This document shows, one piece after another, positions 25,227-33,446 of a stretch of 64,000 nucleotides of DNA; the stretch's first letter is position 1; each line of letters starts with the position of its first letter. The stretch spans positions 62,001 to 126,000 of the forward strand of contig NZ_JAALDL010000011.1 in NCBI RefSeq assembly GCF_011045095.1. Reading direction: 5' to 3'. The notes beneath the pieces were generated by a model. That model ran no database searches and was not told where the DNA came from. It worked only from the letters and a program-made list of their open reading frames with translations. A program made the position numbers and the translations under genes. Source of the DNA: Grimontia sedimenti. GTDB lineage: Bacteria > Pseudomonadota > Gammaproteobacteria > Enterobacterales > Vibrionaceae.

Positions 25227-25627
25227 GATTTCAACGTCATCAAAAACAGCGTGAAGATGCACAAATCGATCTGACGTCGATGTTAGATATCGTCTTCATT
25301 ATGCTGATCTTCTTTATCGTCACCAGCACCTTTGTACGTGAATCCGGGGTGGATGTGAACCGCCCAACAGCGAGCAATGCGACCTCACAAAAAAGCGTTG
25401 GCATTTATGTGGCGGTAACGGCAAACAATGATATCTACATCGACAAAACACGTGTTGATGAAGAACGTGTTGAAGCGACATTGACCCGTTTGGTGAGCGA
25501 GCAACCTGAAGCATCTCTGGTGATTCAAGCGGACGAGCACGCTTACAGCGGTACGGTTGTGAAAGTGATTGATGCAGCGAAAGGTGCCGGCATCGTGAAG
25601 ATTGCGTTAGCAGCGGAGAAACCCTAA
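25223..25627 (+). CDS. exbD: ExbD2 biopolymer transport protein
   Basis: A 134-residue ExbD/TolR protein: short cytoplasmic N-terminus, one membrane helix with the essential acidic residue in DLTSMLDIVFIMLIFFIVTS, and a periplasmic domain. Its stop overlaps the tonB start (TAATG). It works with ExbB2 to turn proton flow into TonB motion. Confidence 0.94.
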   Translation: MRFQRHQKQREDAQIDLTSMLDIVFIMLIFFIVTSTFVRESGVDVNRPTASNATSQKSVGIYVAVTANNDIYIDKTRVDEERVEATLTRLVSEQPEASLVIQADEHAYSGTVVKVIDAAKGAGIVKIALAAEKP

Positions 25628-26286
25628 TGCTGCGAATGCTATTAGCAATACCGATGGGGTTGCTAAGCGCGTTTGGTCTTTTCGCGCTCATGGCTACCAT
25701 GGTTGCTGCACCGTCTGGCTCCTCGAAAGACGAAGACTTGCCGTTTGCTTTTGACGTTTTTATGACTGAGCCGGAAAGTGAAATTGAACGCCGTGACCGC
25801 GTTGCACCGCCTAAGCCTGACGTTCCACCTCCACCGCCAAGTATGCAAATGAGCGCGCCTACAGCGGCAGCAACCACTCCCTCTATTCAGGCTGTGATGC
25901 CGGATATTGCGATGGATATTCAGGTCGATGGTATGAACATCAACATGCCTGCGATAAAAGCTGCGCCTGCACCAGCCGTGGGCGAATTAACGCCGTCATT
26001 TGGACAGGGTAATCAGGCCGCGATGCCACTGGTGCGTGTTCAACCTAGCTATCCTGCCAAAGCCTTGCGCCGCGGTATTGGAGGTTATGTGGTGGTGAGT
26101 TTTACGATTGATGAAGAAGGCCGTCCTACTGGCTTGAAAATCATCGAGGCGTCTCCAAAACGCATCTTTGACCGAGAGGCGCTGCAGGCACTGAAAAAAT
26201 GGAAATACTCGCCGTTGTTGGTTGAAGGAAAACCTGTTCCTCAGCCGGGTCAGACAGTAAAACTGGAGTTTGCACTCACAAAATGA
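25627..26286 (+). CDS. tonB: TonB2 energy transducer
   Basis: A 219-residue TonB. It has an N-terminal membrane anchor, a short Pro-rich spacer (PPKPDVPPPPPS near 60-72), and the C-terminal TonB domain (VQPSYPAKALRRGIGGYVVVSFTIDEEGRPTGLKI ... LKKWKYSPL). The spacer is shorter than in TonB1. It contacts the TonB boxes of outer-membrane receptors. ATGA overlap with the TPR gene. Confidence 0.94.
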   Translation: MLRMLLAIPMGLLSAFGLFALMATMVAAPSGSSKDEDLPFAFDVFMTEPESEIERRDRVAPPKPDVPPPPPSMQMSAPTAAATTPSIQAVMPDIAMDIQVDGMNINMPAIKAAPAPAVGELTPSFGQGNQAAMPLVRVQPSYPAKALRRGIGGYVVVSFTIDEEGRPTGLKIIEASPKRIFDREALQALKKWKYSPLLVEGKPVPQPGQTVKLEFALTK

Positions 26287-27467
26287 AGCGTTTCATCCAA
26301 CAATTAGTGAGTCGTCGCTCAGTGCTTATTTTGCTGGTGGGCGCATTGTTCTTACCTTCTTCCAATGCGTCTGAGCTATCCGCTGTGACGGCGAGGCAAT
26401 TGCAGAAGGCGCTTGAATTCCAAGCGGAAGAACAGTGGCAACAAGCCGCTGAGGCATTAGAAAGTGCTGCGAAACCCACCGACTATGACAACGCCTTCGT
26501 GAATCGTATGCTCGGGGTGGTTTATTGGCAAAAAGGCGAGGCACTCAAAGCCATCAATGCCCTCTATGCGGCGGTGAACAGTCATGTGCTGGAAGCAGAA
26601 GCGCAGCAAGATTCTGAACGTATGTTGGCAGATTTGCTAATGACTCAATCGCGTTACCAGGATGCACTCAAGCTTTACTATCCGCTGTCAGAAACACCGG
26701 AACTGTCCCGCAAAGACCATGGCGAGATATGGCTGCGTATCGCTCAGGCCCATTATCAGGATGAGCAGTACAGTAAAGCGCTTAAAGGTATCAATGCCCA
26801 CTTGAAGCTAGCATCTGCTAAGCCCTCTTCTTTGTCGTTGAAATTAGGTTCGCAACTGAAGCTTAAACACTGGAAAGGTTCTACCCGCACGCTTAAGCAA
26901 TTGATCGCGATTGAACCGGGCAAGAAAACCTGGTGGATACAGCTGGTGGGTAGTTACCAACGCTTGAACGACAAAAAGCAGATGCTCAATACTCTGGTGC
27001 TGGCAACGCGCGAAGGTATAAAGCTGTCCGATTCTGAAAAGATGATGATGGCACAGCTTTATCAGCAACAGGGCGTGCCGGAGAAAGCTGCCGCAGTCAT
27101 GGCGGTAGTGAATCAAGGCGGTGAAGATACGACGCGCCTTGTGATGGAAGCATCTTATTGGCAGCAAGCCAAAGAGTGGGATAAGGCGATTGGTGCTTGG
27201 GAACGTGCTGCTACAGATGCCCCCAAGTATTACTGGGTCGCTGCGCAGTTGTCGCTTCAACATGGCCACTATCGAAAGGCGTTATCGCTGCTTGATAAAG
27301 TCGACAATCCCGAAAAAGCCTCAGACGTAGAGCTTGCCCGCGCGCTGGCCTACGACAAGCTTGATGAGCTCGATAAAGCACTCCTCCATGCGAAAAGAGC
27401 CGATGCGCTTAAACCATCATCGCAAAGCCATTCATGGATTCAGTACCTTAGCCAGAAAACGAAATAG
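26283..27467 (+). CDS. Exported TPR-repeat protein of the TonB2 operon
   Basis: A 394-residue protein with a signal peptide (SVLILLVGALFLPSSNA) and a helical repeat array over almost its whole length; TPR-like units can be picked out (for example AFVNRMLGVVYWQKGEALKAINALYAAV and AHYQDEQYSKALKGINAHLKL). It is the last gene of the run, coupled to tonB by ATGA. Equivalent TPR genes end Vibrio TonB2 clusters; a scaffold role in the periplasm is likely but unproven. Confidence 0.88.
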   Translation: MKRFIQQLVSRRSVLILLVGALFLPSSNASELSAVTARQLQKALEFQAEEQWQQAAEALESAAKPTDYDNAFVNRMLGVVYWQKGEALKAINALYAAVNSHVLEAEAQQDSERMLADLLMTQSRYQDALKLYYPLSETPELSRKDHGEIWLRIAQAHYQDEQYSKALKGINAHLKLASAKPSSLSLKLGSQLKLKHWKGSTRTLKQLIAIEPGKKTWWIQLVGSYQRLNDKKQMLNTLVLATREGIKLSDSEKMMMAQLYQQQGVPEKAAAVMAVVNQGGEDTTRLVMEASYWQQAKEWDKAIGAWERAATDAPKYYWVAAQLSLQHGHYRKALSLLDKVDNPEKASDVELARALAYDKLDELDKALLHAKRADALKPSSQSHSWIQYLSQKTK

Positions 27468-27553
27468 GCTTGATTTAACTGGGCATCAAGCCTTCCCACC
27501 ACCACACTACAAATTCCAAAATACTCGTTGATTAGTACATCAATATCACTTTA

Positions 27554-27575
27554 TTATCAGGCTTCGGCCTGATAA
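27554..27575 (+). terminator. UUCG-capped hairpin after the TonB2 operon
   Basis: TTATCAGGC (27554-27562) and GCCTGATAA (27567-27575) enclose TTCG, a very stable tetraloop. No strong T-run follows, so it may protect the mRNA end rather than terminate. Confidence 0.55.
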
Positions 27576-27683
27576 CACTCTGTAAATGTGTTAATGATTG
27601 GTTAAAGATTCGGCATGATTATCTGTCGGTTATGGAAAACACACCCCAGAGCAAACCGCTCGCCTGTAAGAGAAGTACCCTGA

Positions 27684-28232
27684 ATGACGTTAGACCTCAT
27701 CACAGAAATCCTAGGATGGACCTCTGTCGCTTTTTATATTGGTATCACGATTTTCAACAGCATGAAATACACCCGCTTTGCCGCGTTCGGCTCGGCGGCA
27801 AATGACACGCTGTGGGCATTTCTTATGGGTTGGTGGCCGAAAGTTATTCTGAACCTTTCGGTCGCTTCACTAAACACTTACCGCTATGCGAAAGATTTCA
27901 CCAATGCCTCGAAGTCAGTGATATTGGCGTTAGGTGGCGTAATGGCAGCGGGTATCCTTTATATTGCTTATGTGGCGGTTACCGCTTTTATTGCCGATCC
28001 AACATTGCCAGTGGCACTGCAGTTCGCTGACCTAGGTATCATTTTGTTGGCACTCTACATGACTACGCTAACCAACTACCGCAAGTTGATGCTGCTATCA
28101 GGCTTTATTGGTATGGCGGCTTACTATGGCAACCCGCAGATGATGATCATCAAGGCGCTGGTTATCGGCATCATGAGTTACAAGCTGATGTTTGATAAGT
28201 CGCAGAAGCTGGAAACGGCCGAAGCGGCATAA
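27684..28232 (+). CDS. Small polytopic inner-membrane protein (YgjV-like)
   Basis: A 182-residue protein with about five or six short membrane segments. The first half (ILGWTSVAFYIGITIFNSMKYTRFAAFGSAANDTLWAFLMGWWPKVILNL) resembles the small YgjV-type inner-membrane proteins, with aromatic and Asn residues inside helices. No catalytic motif. ATG 27684 has AAGAGAAG upstream. Single gene with its own terminator; function unknown. Confidence 0.7.
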   Translation: MTLDLITEILGWTSVAFYIGITIFNSMKYTRFAAFGSAANDTLWAFLMGWWPKVILNLSVASLNTYRYAKDFTNASKSVILALGGVMAAGILYIAYVAVTAFIADPTLPVALQFADLGIILLALYMTTLTNYRKLMLLSGFIGMAAYYGNPQMMIIKALVIGIMSYKLMFDKSQKLETAEAA

Positions 28233-28246
28233 ACTGATAGAAGTGT

Positions 28247-28278
28247 AAAAAAGGCATCTCATAGGGATGCCTTTTTTT
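28247..28278 (+). terminator. Terminator of the YgjV-like gene
   Basis: AAAAAAGGCATC then GATGCCTTTTTTT around a 7-nt loop. Confidence 0.88.
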
Positions 28279-28375
28279 ATGCTGTTGATTTATCAATAAA
28301 ACGATGAGATTGTTGCCTGAATTATAAAAGGATTACCGGAGCAGTAGAAAGGTAATGACTCAATAAGGAGAAGTG

Positions 28376-28774
28376 ATGAAAGGAAGCTGTCTTTGTGGCG
28401 CTGTTCAATATGAAGTTAAAAAGTTAAGTTCACCCATTACGCATTGCTCGTGTAGTGCTTGCCGAAAATCTAACGGCGCTGCGTTTAACACTGCGGCGGC
28501 GGTTCTTCCAGAAGACTTTCAATGGTTGAAAGGTGAAGAGAAAGTCTCTCAGTATGAATCCTCTCCTGGCACAAAACGCCACTTTTGTTCGGTGTGCGGC
28601 AGTCCACTGGTGAAAATGAAAAAGGGCGGTGCCTTTCATGCACTGCGGGTTGCATCGCTGGATGAAGATCCCGGGCAGATCCCAGAGCTTCGCATATGGA
28701 AGTCAGATGAAGTTAGCTGGCTGAGTTATGAACATGACATGCCACAATACGATGAGTGGCAGCCTGGCCGATAA
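28376..28774 (+). CDS. GFA / CENP-V zinc-binding domain protein
   Basis: A 132-residue protein of the family named after glutathione-dependent formaldehyde-activating enzyme. Zinc-site cysteines: CLCGA near the start, HCSCSACRK, and FCSVCGSPL. Most family members are not proven formaldehyde enzymes; glutathione adduct chemistry is only a possibility. ATG 28376 is chosen over GTG 28373 because AAGGAG (28365-28370) is 5 nt away. Monocistronic. Confidence 0.9.
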   Translation: MKGSCLCGAVQYEVKKLSSPITHCSCSACRKSNGAAFNTAAAVLPEDFQWLKGEEKVSQYESSPGTKRHFCSVCGSPLVKMKKGGAFHALRVASLDEDPGQIPELRIWKSDEVSWLSYEHDMPQYDEWQPGR

Positions 28775-28775
28775 T

Positions 28776-28801
28776 AAAAAAGCACCGAAGGGTGCTTTTT
28801 T
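28776..28801. terminator. Bidirectional terminator
   Basis: AGCACC (28781-28786) and GGTGCT (28791-28796), GAAG loop, A-run before and T-run after; it separates convergent genes. Confidence 0.88.
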
Positions 28802-28823
28802 AGTTTTGGGTATAGGTGTTGGC

Positions 28824-29063
28824 TTATCGGACAAAGCCATCATCGATACAAATTCTCACGCAGCGCTCTGCAGCCTTGGTCGCATCTTCCTGACTCTTGA
28901 ATATTGATAGTGATTTATCAGAGTTCATGAGCTCATAGGCTTTTGATTCGGTTTCACCTTGTCCTGAAGGTGAAGTGAAAGAAAATGAGGCAGCGAACCC
29001 TCCCAGATCTTCCCTTTCGTTAACCTTCACTATGTAACTGATATTATTGTGCGTTCCTTTCAT
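28824..29063 (-). CDS. Small hypothetical protein
   Basis: A 79-residue protein, MKGTHNNISYIVKV then FAASFSFTSPSGQGETESKAYELMNSD and a C-terminal RCVRICIDDGF. The predicted beta-rich start and helix-loop end suggest a compact domain. ATG 29063 is used because GGGA lies about 8 nt upstream; the longer frame has no better site. No family recognised. Confidence 0.6.
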   Translation of the reverse strand: MKGTHNNISYIVKVNEREDLGGFAASFSFTSPSGQGETESKAYELMNSDKSLSIFKSQEDATKAAERCVRICIDDGFVR

Positions 29064-29265
29064 GCTCTTTATCCCTTTTTTGTTACATGTGTTTAACAAA
29101 GTAGACATAAAAGTTGAGGTCGTCAAAGTTCTTTCAGTATAAGTGCTGGTATATGCATTCACCTGAGCGAACTGCATAAAAAAAGCCCAAAAGATGACGG
29201 TGTCACTCGTTTCAGGCTAAGGGCAGAAATAAGGAGGTTCAGGTTCTGATTACTGGGGGGGAGTT

Positions 29266-30063
29266 TTAGATTCTAACTCCACCAAGTGCCATATCTTCAC
29301 ATCTCGGACAATCATCAGAACAACGTGTTATGGAGGGGTTCGTGCGAAATGCCTGAGTACATACGTCGAGCAACGCTTCGAGTGGATATGCTGTCCAAAT
29401 GCTTTCCCCAACCCGCCTTTCAGACTGGATTGTTGATAGGTAAGGCTGAAGATGGATAAACCCTTCAGAACATGACCCTACGCATGTCTCGACGACGCCC
29501 CGATGGGCTGTTTTCGCCCAGCGACGGAACAGCGCTTTTCCAGCCAATTGCTCTGCATAATGAATAGGTGTAATGCTGTTTGGGGTGACTCCTATTGAAA
29601 GCACAACGGCATTTCTGGCTTGAGGAGATTGGTAAACACCGTAGACATTGAAATCGTCTTGGGGGGTGAGCACTGCTTGAGCGAGCGGACCCACTGCCGC
29701 GTAGCTATTCATCGGATGCTCAGTTCTGAACCGTTTGGGGTGGTTAAGTACCGCTTTGGCAAAAGCGCCCATTGAGGGTTCAATGTCATTAGCATCGGCG
29801 TCGTAAGGAGAGGGGGCTGTTTCAAGCTCTCCACGATAACCATTTTGCGAGTATTCGACACCATCGGGTGATAGACACATAGGGAAATAGGTAAATGTCG
29901 GCGCGACAACGGTGCAACCAGCAGAAAGAAAAGTCTCCAGCAGCCTCTCTGCGCCGCCTTCAAATCCGCCAAACGAACGCATTGCGCAATGTGCAAAAAC
30001 GACTTTGCCAGAAAGATTAAGTGCTTCGATTGCCGTCTTTATGTCATTCACTGTGTTACTCAC
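29266..30063 (-). CDS. AAC(3)/YokD-family N-acetyltransferase
   Basis: A 265-residue protein of the aminoglycoside 3-N-acetyltransferase family: VVFAHCAMRSFG near the start, VVAPTFTYF, EPSMGAFAKAV, EHPMNSYAAVG (about 115-125) and TPIHYAEQL with His168 as the likely base. It ends with a C-x3-C-x2-C cluster (RCSDDCPRC) that could bind metal. ATG 30063 overlaps the stop of the glycosidase gene (ATGA), so both act in one pathway. Acetylation of an amino sugar released by the glycosidase is an attractive guess; real antibiotic resistance is possible but not favoured by context. Confidence 0.85.
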   Translation of the reverse strand: MSNTVNDIKTAIEALNLSGKVVFAHCAMRSFGGFEGGAERLLETFLSAGCTVVAPTFTYFPMCLSPDGVEYSQNGYRGELETAPSPYDADANDIEPSMGAFAKAVLNHPKRFRTEHPMNSYAAVGPLAQAVLTPQDDFNVYGVYQSPQARNAVVLSIGVTPNSITPIHYAEQLAGKALFRRWAKTAHRGVVETCVGSCSEGFIHLQPYLSTIQSERRVGESIWTAYPLEALLDVCTQAFRTNPSITRCSDDCPRCEDMALGGVRI

Positions 30064-31847
30064 AGGGAGGTTTCCTTATCAGTTTCTTTGATCATCAGAA
30101 GCGAAGACAAATACTCAAGACGACTGCTACTTTGCATCATGCCTCCGGGTCGGTAATGTTCTTGCCAAAGTTCGCGATAACGCTGAATCAACGGCTGCAA
30201 ACTCGCCTGCAACATTTGTTTGCGTTCATCACTGAAATTCTGTGTAAGGCGATGCTCTTCCTCTGTATACCCTTTCACAATGAGACATGCCATCTCTAAC
30301 GCATCAATAGTCCAAAGAAGGTCGTTTCTCAGTTCATTATCTGGGAGTGGGCCGAGCCGCGCCTTCCAGCTTTTCAGTTCAGCGAGTGAGTGTTCAAGAT
30401 TATGGGTGCTGAGCCCCTTCATCCGCTTAATATGGCGCCCTGATTGCTGGTCAAACAATACTGGACCAAAAAAGGCACAGTTAGGTGTTTCAATCCCAGT
30501 GGTTCTGTAAATATCTTGCAGTGCGGTCAACGCATTCAGTTCAATCTCAGACGCGTCAGGGTAATACCAACTGAGTGGGATAATCATATCACTGTCAGTT
30601 TGCTGCTCTTCCCCCCATGCCATGGCGGCGCCGAAAGCATAGCCAGGAATCGGCATGGCATGCTGTTGGCCGTGTCCCATGTCACCCCATTCGGTCACCA
30701 TATAGCCTTCTGCCCCATACCGTTTTGCAGATTTAGCGGCGCGACGCATATGTGTCGTGGCGGCCTCCCATCTGCCTGCGACAGAAGCAAAGCAGTCTGT
30801 GGAGACCACAACGTGGAATGGGTATCTGAAGAGCGACAACTGCTTGTGTTCTGCGTCGAAGGGGTGGTCTGCTTCGTAACCCCAGTTCAGCAAGGTGAGG
30901 TTTTTGGGGAGCTGATCGATAAGATTCGGATAACGGAACAACATGTCACTGAAAATCTGGCATTGCTTGCCTTTTGAGTTTGCGATTTCCAACACCTTGT
31001 TTAGGTAGTTGAGGAACACTTTTCCTTTGCCGAAAATCTCGCAGGCGGATTTGCTTGAGCCAATCCCCAAATCCATGGTTTCATCGAAGTTAATGTTCAG
31101 GATATCACTGGAAAAATTGGGCGTGAGCTCTGAGAGCAGTCCGTCGACAAATTCTGCGGTTTGTTCGCTGATGGGGTTTAAGCCAAAGGCACCGGCCCTG
31201 AAATCACCGCGTTGATCCAAAAAGCCGCTGGTTTGCTCTGCCAGGTGTTGATACTCAGGGTGACACAGCCACTTTTCCATATGCCCGAACGTCGCCTGAT
31301 TTGCCACCAGCTCGATGCCTTGCTGGTGGCAGTAAGCATCGATTTCCCGGATTTCTTCCGCCGTCATCGGCGAATAGTTGCGCCATACCGTTTCATGCTT
31401 TTGGTAGGCAAATGTGTGCTCGGTATAGAGTTGGAATTGGTTGAAGCGTAGGGCACTGAAGTAATCAATCAACCTTTTCAGCGTCTCCATGGTTGGAACG
31501 CGATCCCGGCTGATGTCCAGCAATACTGAGCGTGTTGGGAAATCGGGCCAATCTTCAATGACCGCGTCTTCTCTGACGACCGCTTGTGTCTCTATCAATT
31601 GGTTGACCGCAAGGTGTGCGTAACGAATACCTTCGAGATCGCTGTATTCAATTAAAACACTGTTGTCAGCAAAGCTGATTCTAAAACCTTGTTCCTGTAA
31701 AGAAGGGTCGTGTCGGTAAGTGAGCGCTGCATGATGCAATTTTGCGCCAAAATTAACTGGGCAAGTCGTCAAAAAACTTGAAACACAAATACGCTTACTG
31801 GCATATCCAGCGAGATAACGTTTTGGTGCAGGAAATATGGTTACCAT
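30060..31847 (-). CDS. GH20-like beta-N-acetylhexosaminidase family protein
   Basis: A 595-residue protein without signal peptide. Residues 1-95 look like the small GH20 accessory domain ending in GIRYAHLAVNQLI; the barrel follows from DWPDFPTRSVLLDISRDRVPT. The catalytic pair is Asp255-Glu256 in NINFDET, where GH20 enzymes usually have H-x-G-G-D-E. The missing Gly-Gly marks a divergent subgroup. It should act in the cytoplasm on imported amino-sugar glycosides. It is coupled to the acetyltransferase and sits 21 bp after a ROK regulator gene. Substrate uncertain. Confidence 0.82.
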   Translation of the reverse strand: MVTIFPAPKRYLAGYASKRICVSSFLTTCPVNFGAKLHHAALTYRHDPSLQEQGFRISFADNSVLIEYSDLEGIRYAHLAVNQLIETQAVVREDAVIEDWPDFPTRSVLLDISRDRVPTMETLKRLIDYFSALRFNQFQLYTEHTFAYQKHETVWRNYSPMTAEEIREIDAYCHQQGIELVANQATFGHMEKWLCHPEYQHLAEQTSGFLDQRGDFRAGAFGLNPISEQTAEFVDGLLSELTPNFSSDILNINFDETMDLGIGSSKSACEIFGKGKVFLNYLNKVLEIANSKGKQCQIFSDMLFRYPNLIDQLPKNLTLLNWGYEADHPFDAEHKQLSLFRYPFHVVVSTDCFASVAGRWEAATTHMRRAAKSAKRYGAEGYMVTEWGDMGHGQQHAMPIPGYAFGAAMAWGEEQQTDSDMIIPLSWYYPDASEIELNALTALQDIYRTTGIETPNCAFFGPVLFDQQSGRHIKRMKGLSTHNLEHSLAELKSWKARLGPLPDNELRNDLLWTIDALEMACLIVKGYTEEEHRLTQNFSDERKQMLQASLQPLIQRYRELWQEHYRPGGMMQSSSRLEYLSSLLMIKETDKETSL

Positions 31848-31868
31848 CAGACGTCCTTGTCATTAACC

Positions 31869-32969
31869 CTAAATTGAAAGATTACCGTTCTGTTTGAGAC
31901 TTAGGCTCTCTGCCAGTTTTAGTTCTGGTGTAAGCAACTTTTGCCAGGCCATTGAGGCAGCGCCCATCGCTGCGGCCTGTGGCCCCAGCAACGAAAATTC
32001 AATATTGGGTTTCACGATCAGGGAGCCGGTTAATGCGTCGCTGTGTTTGCGAAGGGAAGACGCCAGCTCAGAGCCGAAAGAGAGGCCATTGCCGCCAATA
32101 ACAATGCGGCGAATGCTCATCAAGCTGCAAAGGTTTACAGCGAGGGCAGAGAATTCTTCAATGATCACACTGGGTGTCGGCTCTGCGCCGCGCATTAGCT
32201 GCTGGCTATTGAACTGGCCCGCCATGTAGTTCTCACCGTAGAAGAGTTGGCGGTTGAGGATAACGCCAACGCCAATGCCAAGACGATGGTAAAGCTCTCG
32301 GGCATGGTGAGTAGAAAGCAGCACATAGAGGAAATGATCGTAAGGCAGGCTGCGTTGTTGCATCAGTTCGCCCCAGGCTCCGCAATTGGCATCATTGTCG
32401 AGAAAAACAGGGTAGGGGAACAGGCGTTTGAACTGATTGGCGAAGTTAATGTTAGTGCGGGCAGTCAGTGCATGGGAAACCAACAGCTGACTCTTATCGG
32501 GGTCGATCACGCCCGGCATGCCAATACCGATGGCGAGAATCCGCGGAAACAGTTTTTGTATGGTATCGACACAGGGAACGAGGACATCCAACAGGGCCTT
32601 ATCGATAGAAGCCTGAGTGTCGATGGGTAACATGTCGTGATAAACGACTTGGCCTAGCAAGTTGACGACGGAAACTTTCAACGTGTCAGAGTTGACATCC
32701 ACACCAATGAGCACACCAAAGTCGGGGTTGAAGACGAGGGAAACTTTAGGACGACCGCCTTTGCCCGTCACGACCTGTGGTTGCTCGAGGATCATCCCGA
32801 TATCCAACAGATGGTTGACGGTTTTGGTGACTGTGGATTTATCTAACCCCAGCTTTGCCGCGACATCTATACGAGAGACGCCGGGGGATTGCCACAGGGA
32901 ATTGATGATGCCGGCCGTATTATTGGTGCGGCTCAACTTGATTGACAAGGCTTTAGTTTCCAAAAACAA
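31869..32969 (-). CDS. ROK-family transcriptional regulator (NagC/XylR type)
   Basis: About 366 residues: an N-terminal winged helix (VSRIDVAAKLGLDKSTVTKTVNHLLDIGMI) and a ROK sugar-binding domain (GVDVNSDTLKVSVVNL, IGIGMPGVID, DNDANCGAWGE). The Cys-rich zinc motif (C-x-C-G-x2-G-C) and the EIGH His of typical ROK proteins are absent, replaced around AGQFNSQQLMRG, so it is not a kinase and may be structurally divergent. No ATG precedes the HTH; TTG 32969 is the earliest start and an internal TTG is possible. It likely governs the downstream glycosidase and acetyltransferase in response to an amino sugar. Confidence 0.83.
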   Translation of the reverse strand: MFLETKALSIKLSRTNNTAGIINSLWQSPGVSRIDVAAKLGLDKSTVTKTVNHLLDIGMILEQPQVVTGKGGRPKVSLVFNPDFGVLIGVDVNSDTLKVSVVNLLGQVVYHDMLPIDTQASIDKALLDVLVPCVDTIQKLFPRILAIGIGMPGVIDPDKSQLLVSHALTARTNINFANQFKRLFPYPVFLDNDANCGAWGELMQQRSLPYDHFLYVLLSTHHARELYHRLGIGVGVILNRQLFYGENYMAGQFNSQQLMRGAEPTPSVIIEEFSALAVNLCSLMSIRRIVIGGNGLSFGSELASSLRKHSDALTGSLIVKPNIEFSLLGPQAAAMGAASMAWQKLLTPELKLAESLSLKQNGNLSI

Positions 32970-33250
32970 CTTAACACAAGATCATGTTATTAACAGTGTT
33001 GAAAAAAACAACGAATTGCCCAGAAAACCCTGCGGGTTTAACAACATAAGTTCAATAGATTGAAGTGACTCGAATGGGGGCTGAAATAAGTGAGCTGAAT
33101 ATCAAATACCTTCGAGCAGTAACATCTCAGGATGCAACCACTCTTTGTGGGGATTTAACACTTAATTAGCCTTAGAGGAAACGTCATGAAATAGTGACTG
33201 AATATTCATACTACTGAAACATGGGGAACCCACCATACCCGTGCACTCCG
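32970..33250. other. Intergenic region, no gene seen
   Basis: AT-rich DNA upstream of the ROK gene. It should contain that gene's promoter; TGTTAATAACA-type dyads near 32985-32997 could be operators. No coding frame with a ribosome site was found on either strand. Confidence 0.4.
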
Positions 33251-33252
33251 AT

Positions 33253-33296
33253 ATAAGCAAACAACCTAAATCCTGCTTCATCAGGTTGTTTGGGTA
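33253..33296. repeat. Vibrio-type palindromic intergenic repeat, decayed copy 2
   Basis: AAACAACCT (33259-33267) pairs with AGGTTGTTT (33283-33291); the outer arms are mismatched (ATAAGC against GGGTAT). The loop keeps the TCCTGC core of copy 1 at 20947-20993. Confidence 0.7.
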
Positions 33297-33360
33297 TGCA
33301 CTATTCACTCTCTGGTTTTGTCCCTGTAAAGGGTTTAAACACCAAGGTCACAGACCATGG

Positions 33361-33390
33361 CCTCAGCCTCTTTGCGCTGAGGTTTTTTTT
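33361..33390 (+). terminator. Orphan plus-strand terminator
   Basis: CCTCAGC (33361-33367) and GCTGAGG (33376-33382) with eight T after it. No plus-strand gene lies upstream, so it may end an unannotated small RNA starting somewhere after 33060. Confidence 0.7.
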
Positions 33391-33407
33391 CGCAGTCACC
33401 AAACAAG

Positions 33408-33432
33408 AAAGCATCGCCTGAGCGATGCTTTT
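33408..33432 (-). terminator. Terminator of the RTX-repeat gene
   Basis: AAAGCATCGC (33408-33417) and GCGATGCTTT (33422-33431), CTGA loop, just beyond the stop of the minus-strand gene. Confidence 0.75.
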
Positions 33433-33446
33433 CCGGTTGTTTCTAT

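Noticed and set aside
29266-30063. Calling the AAC(3)-like gene an antibiotic resistance determinant
   Set aside because: The operon context with a glycosidase and ROK regulator points to metabolism; no mobile element is near.
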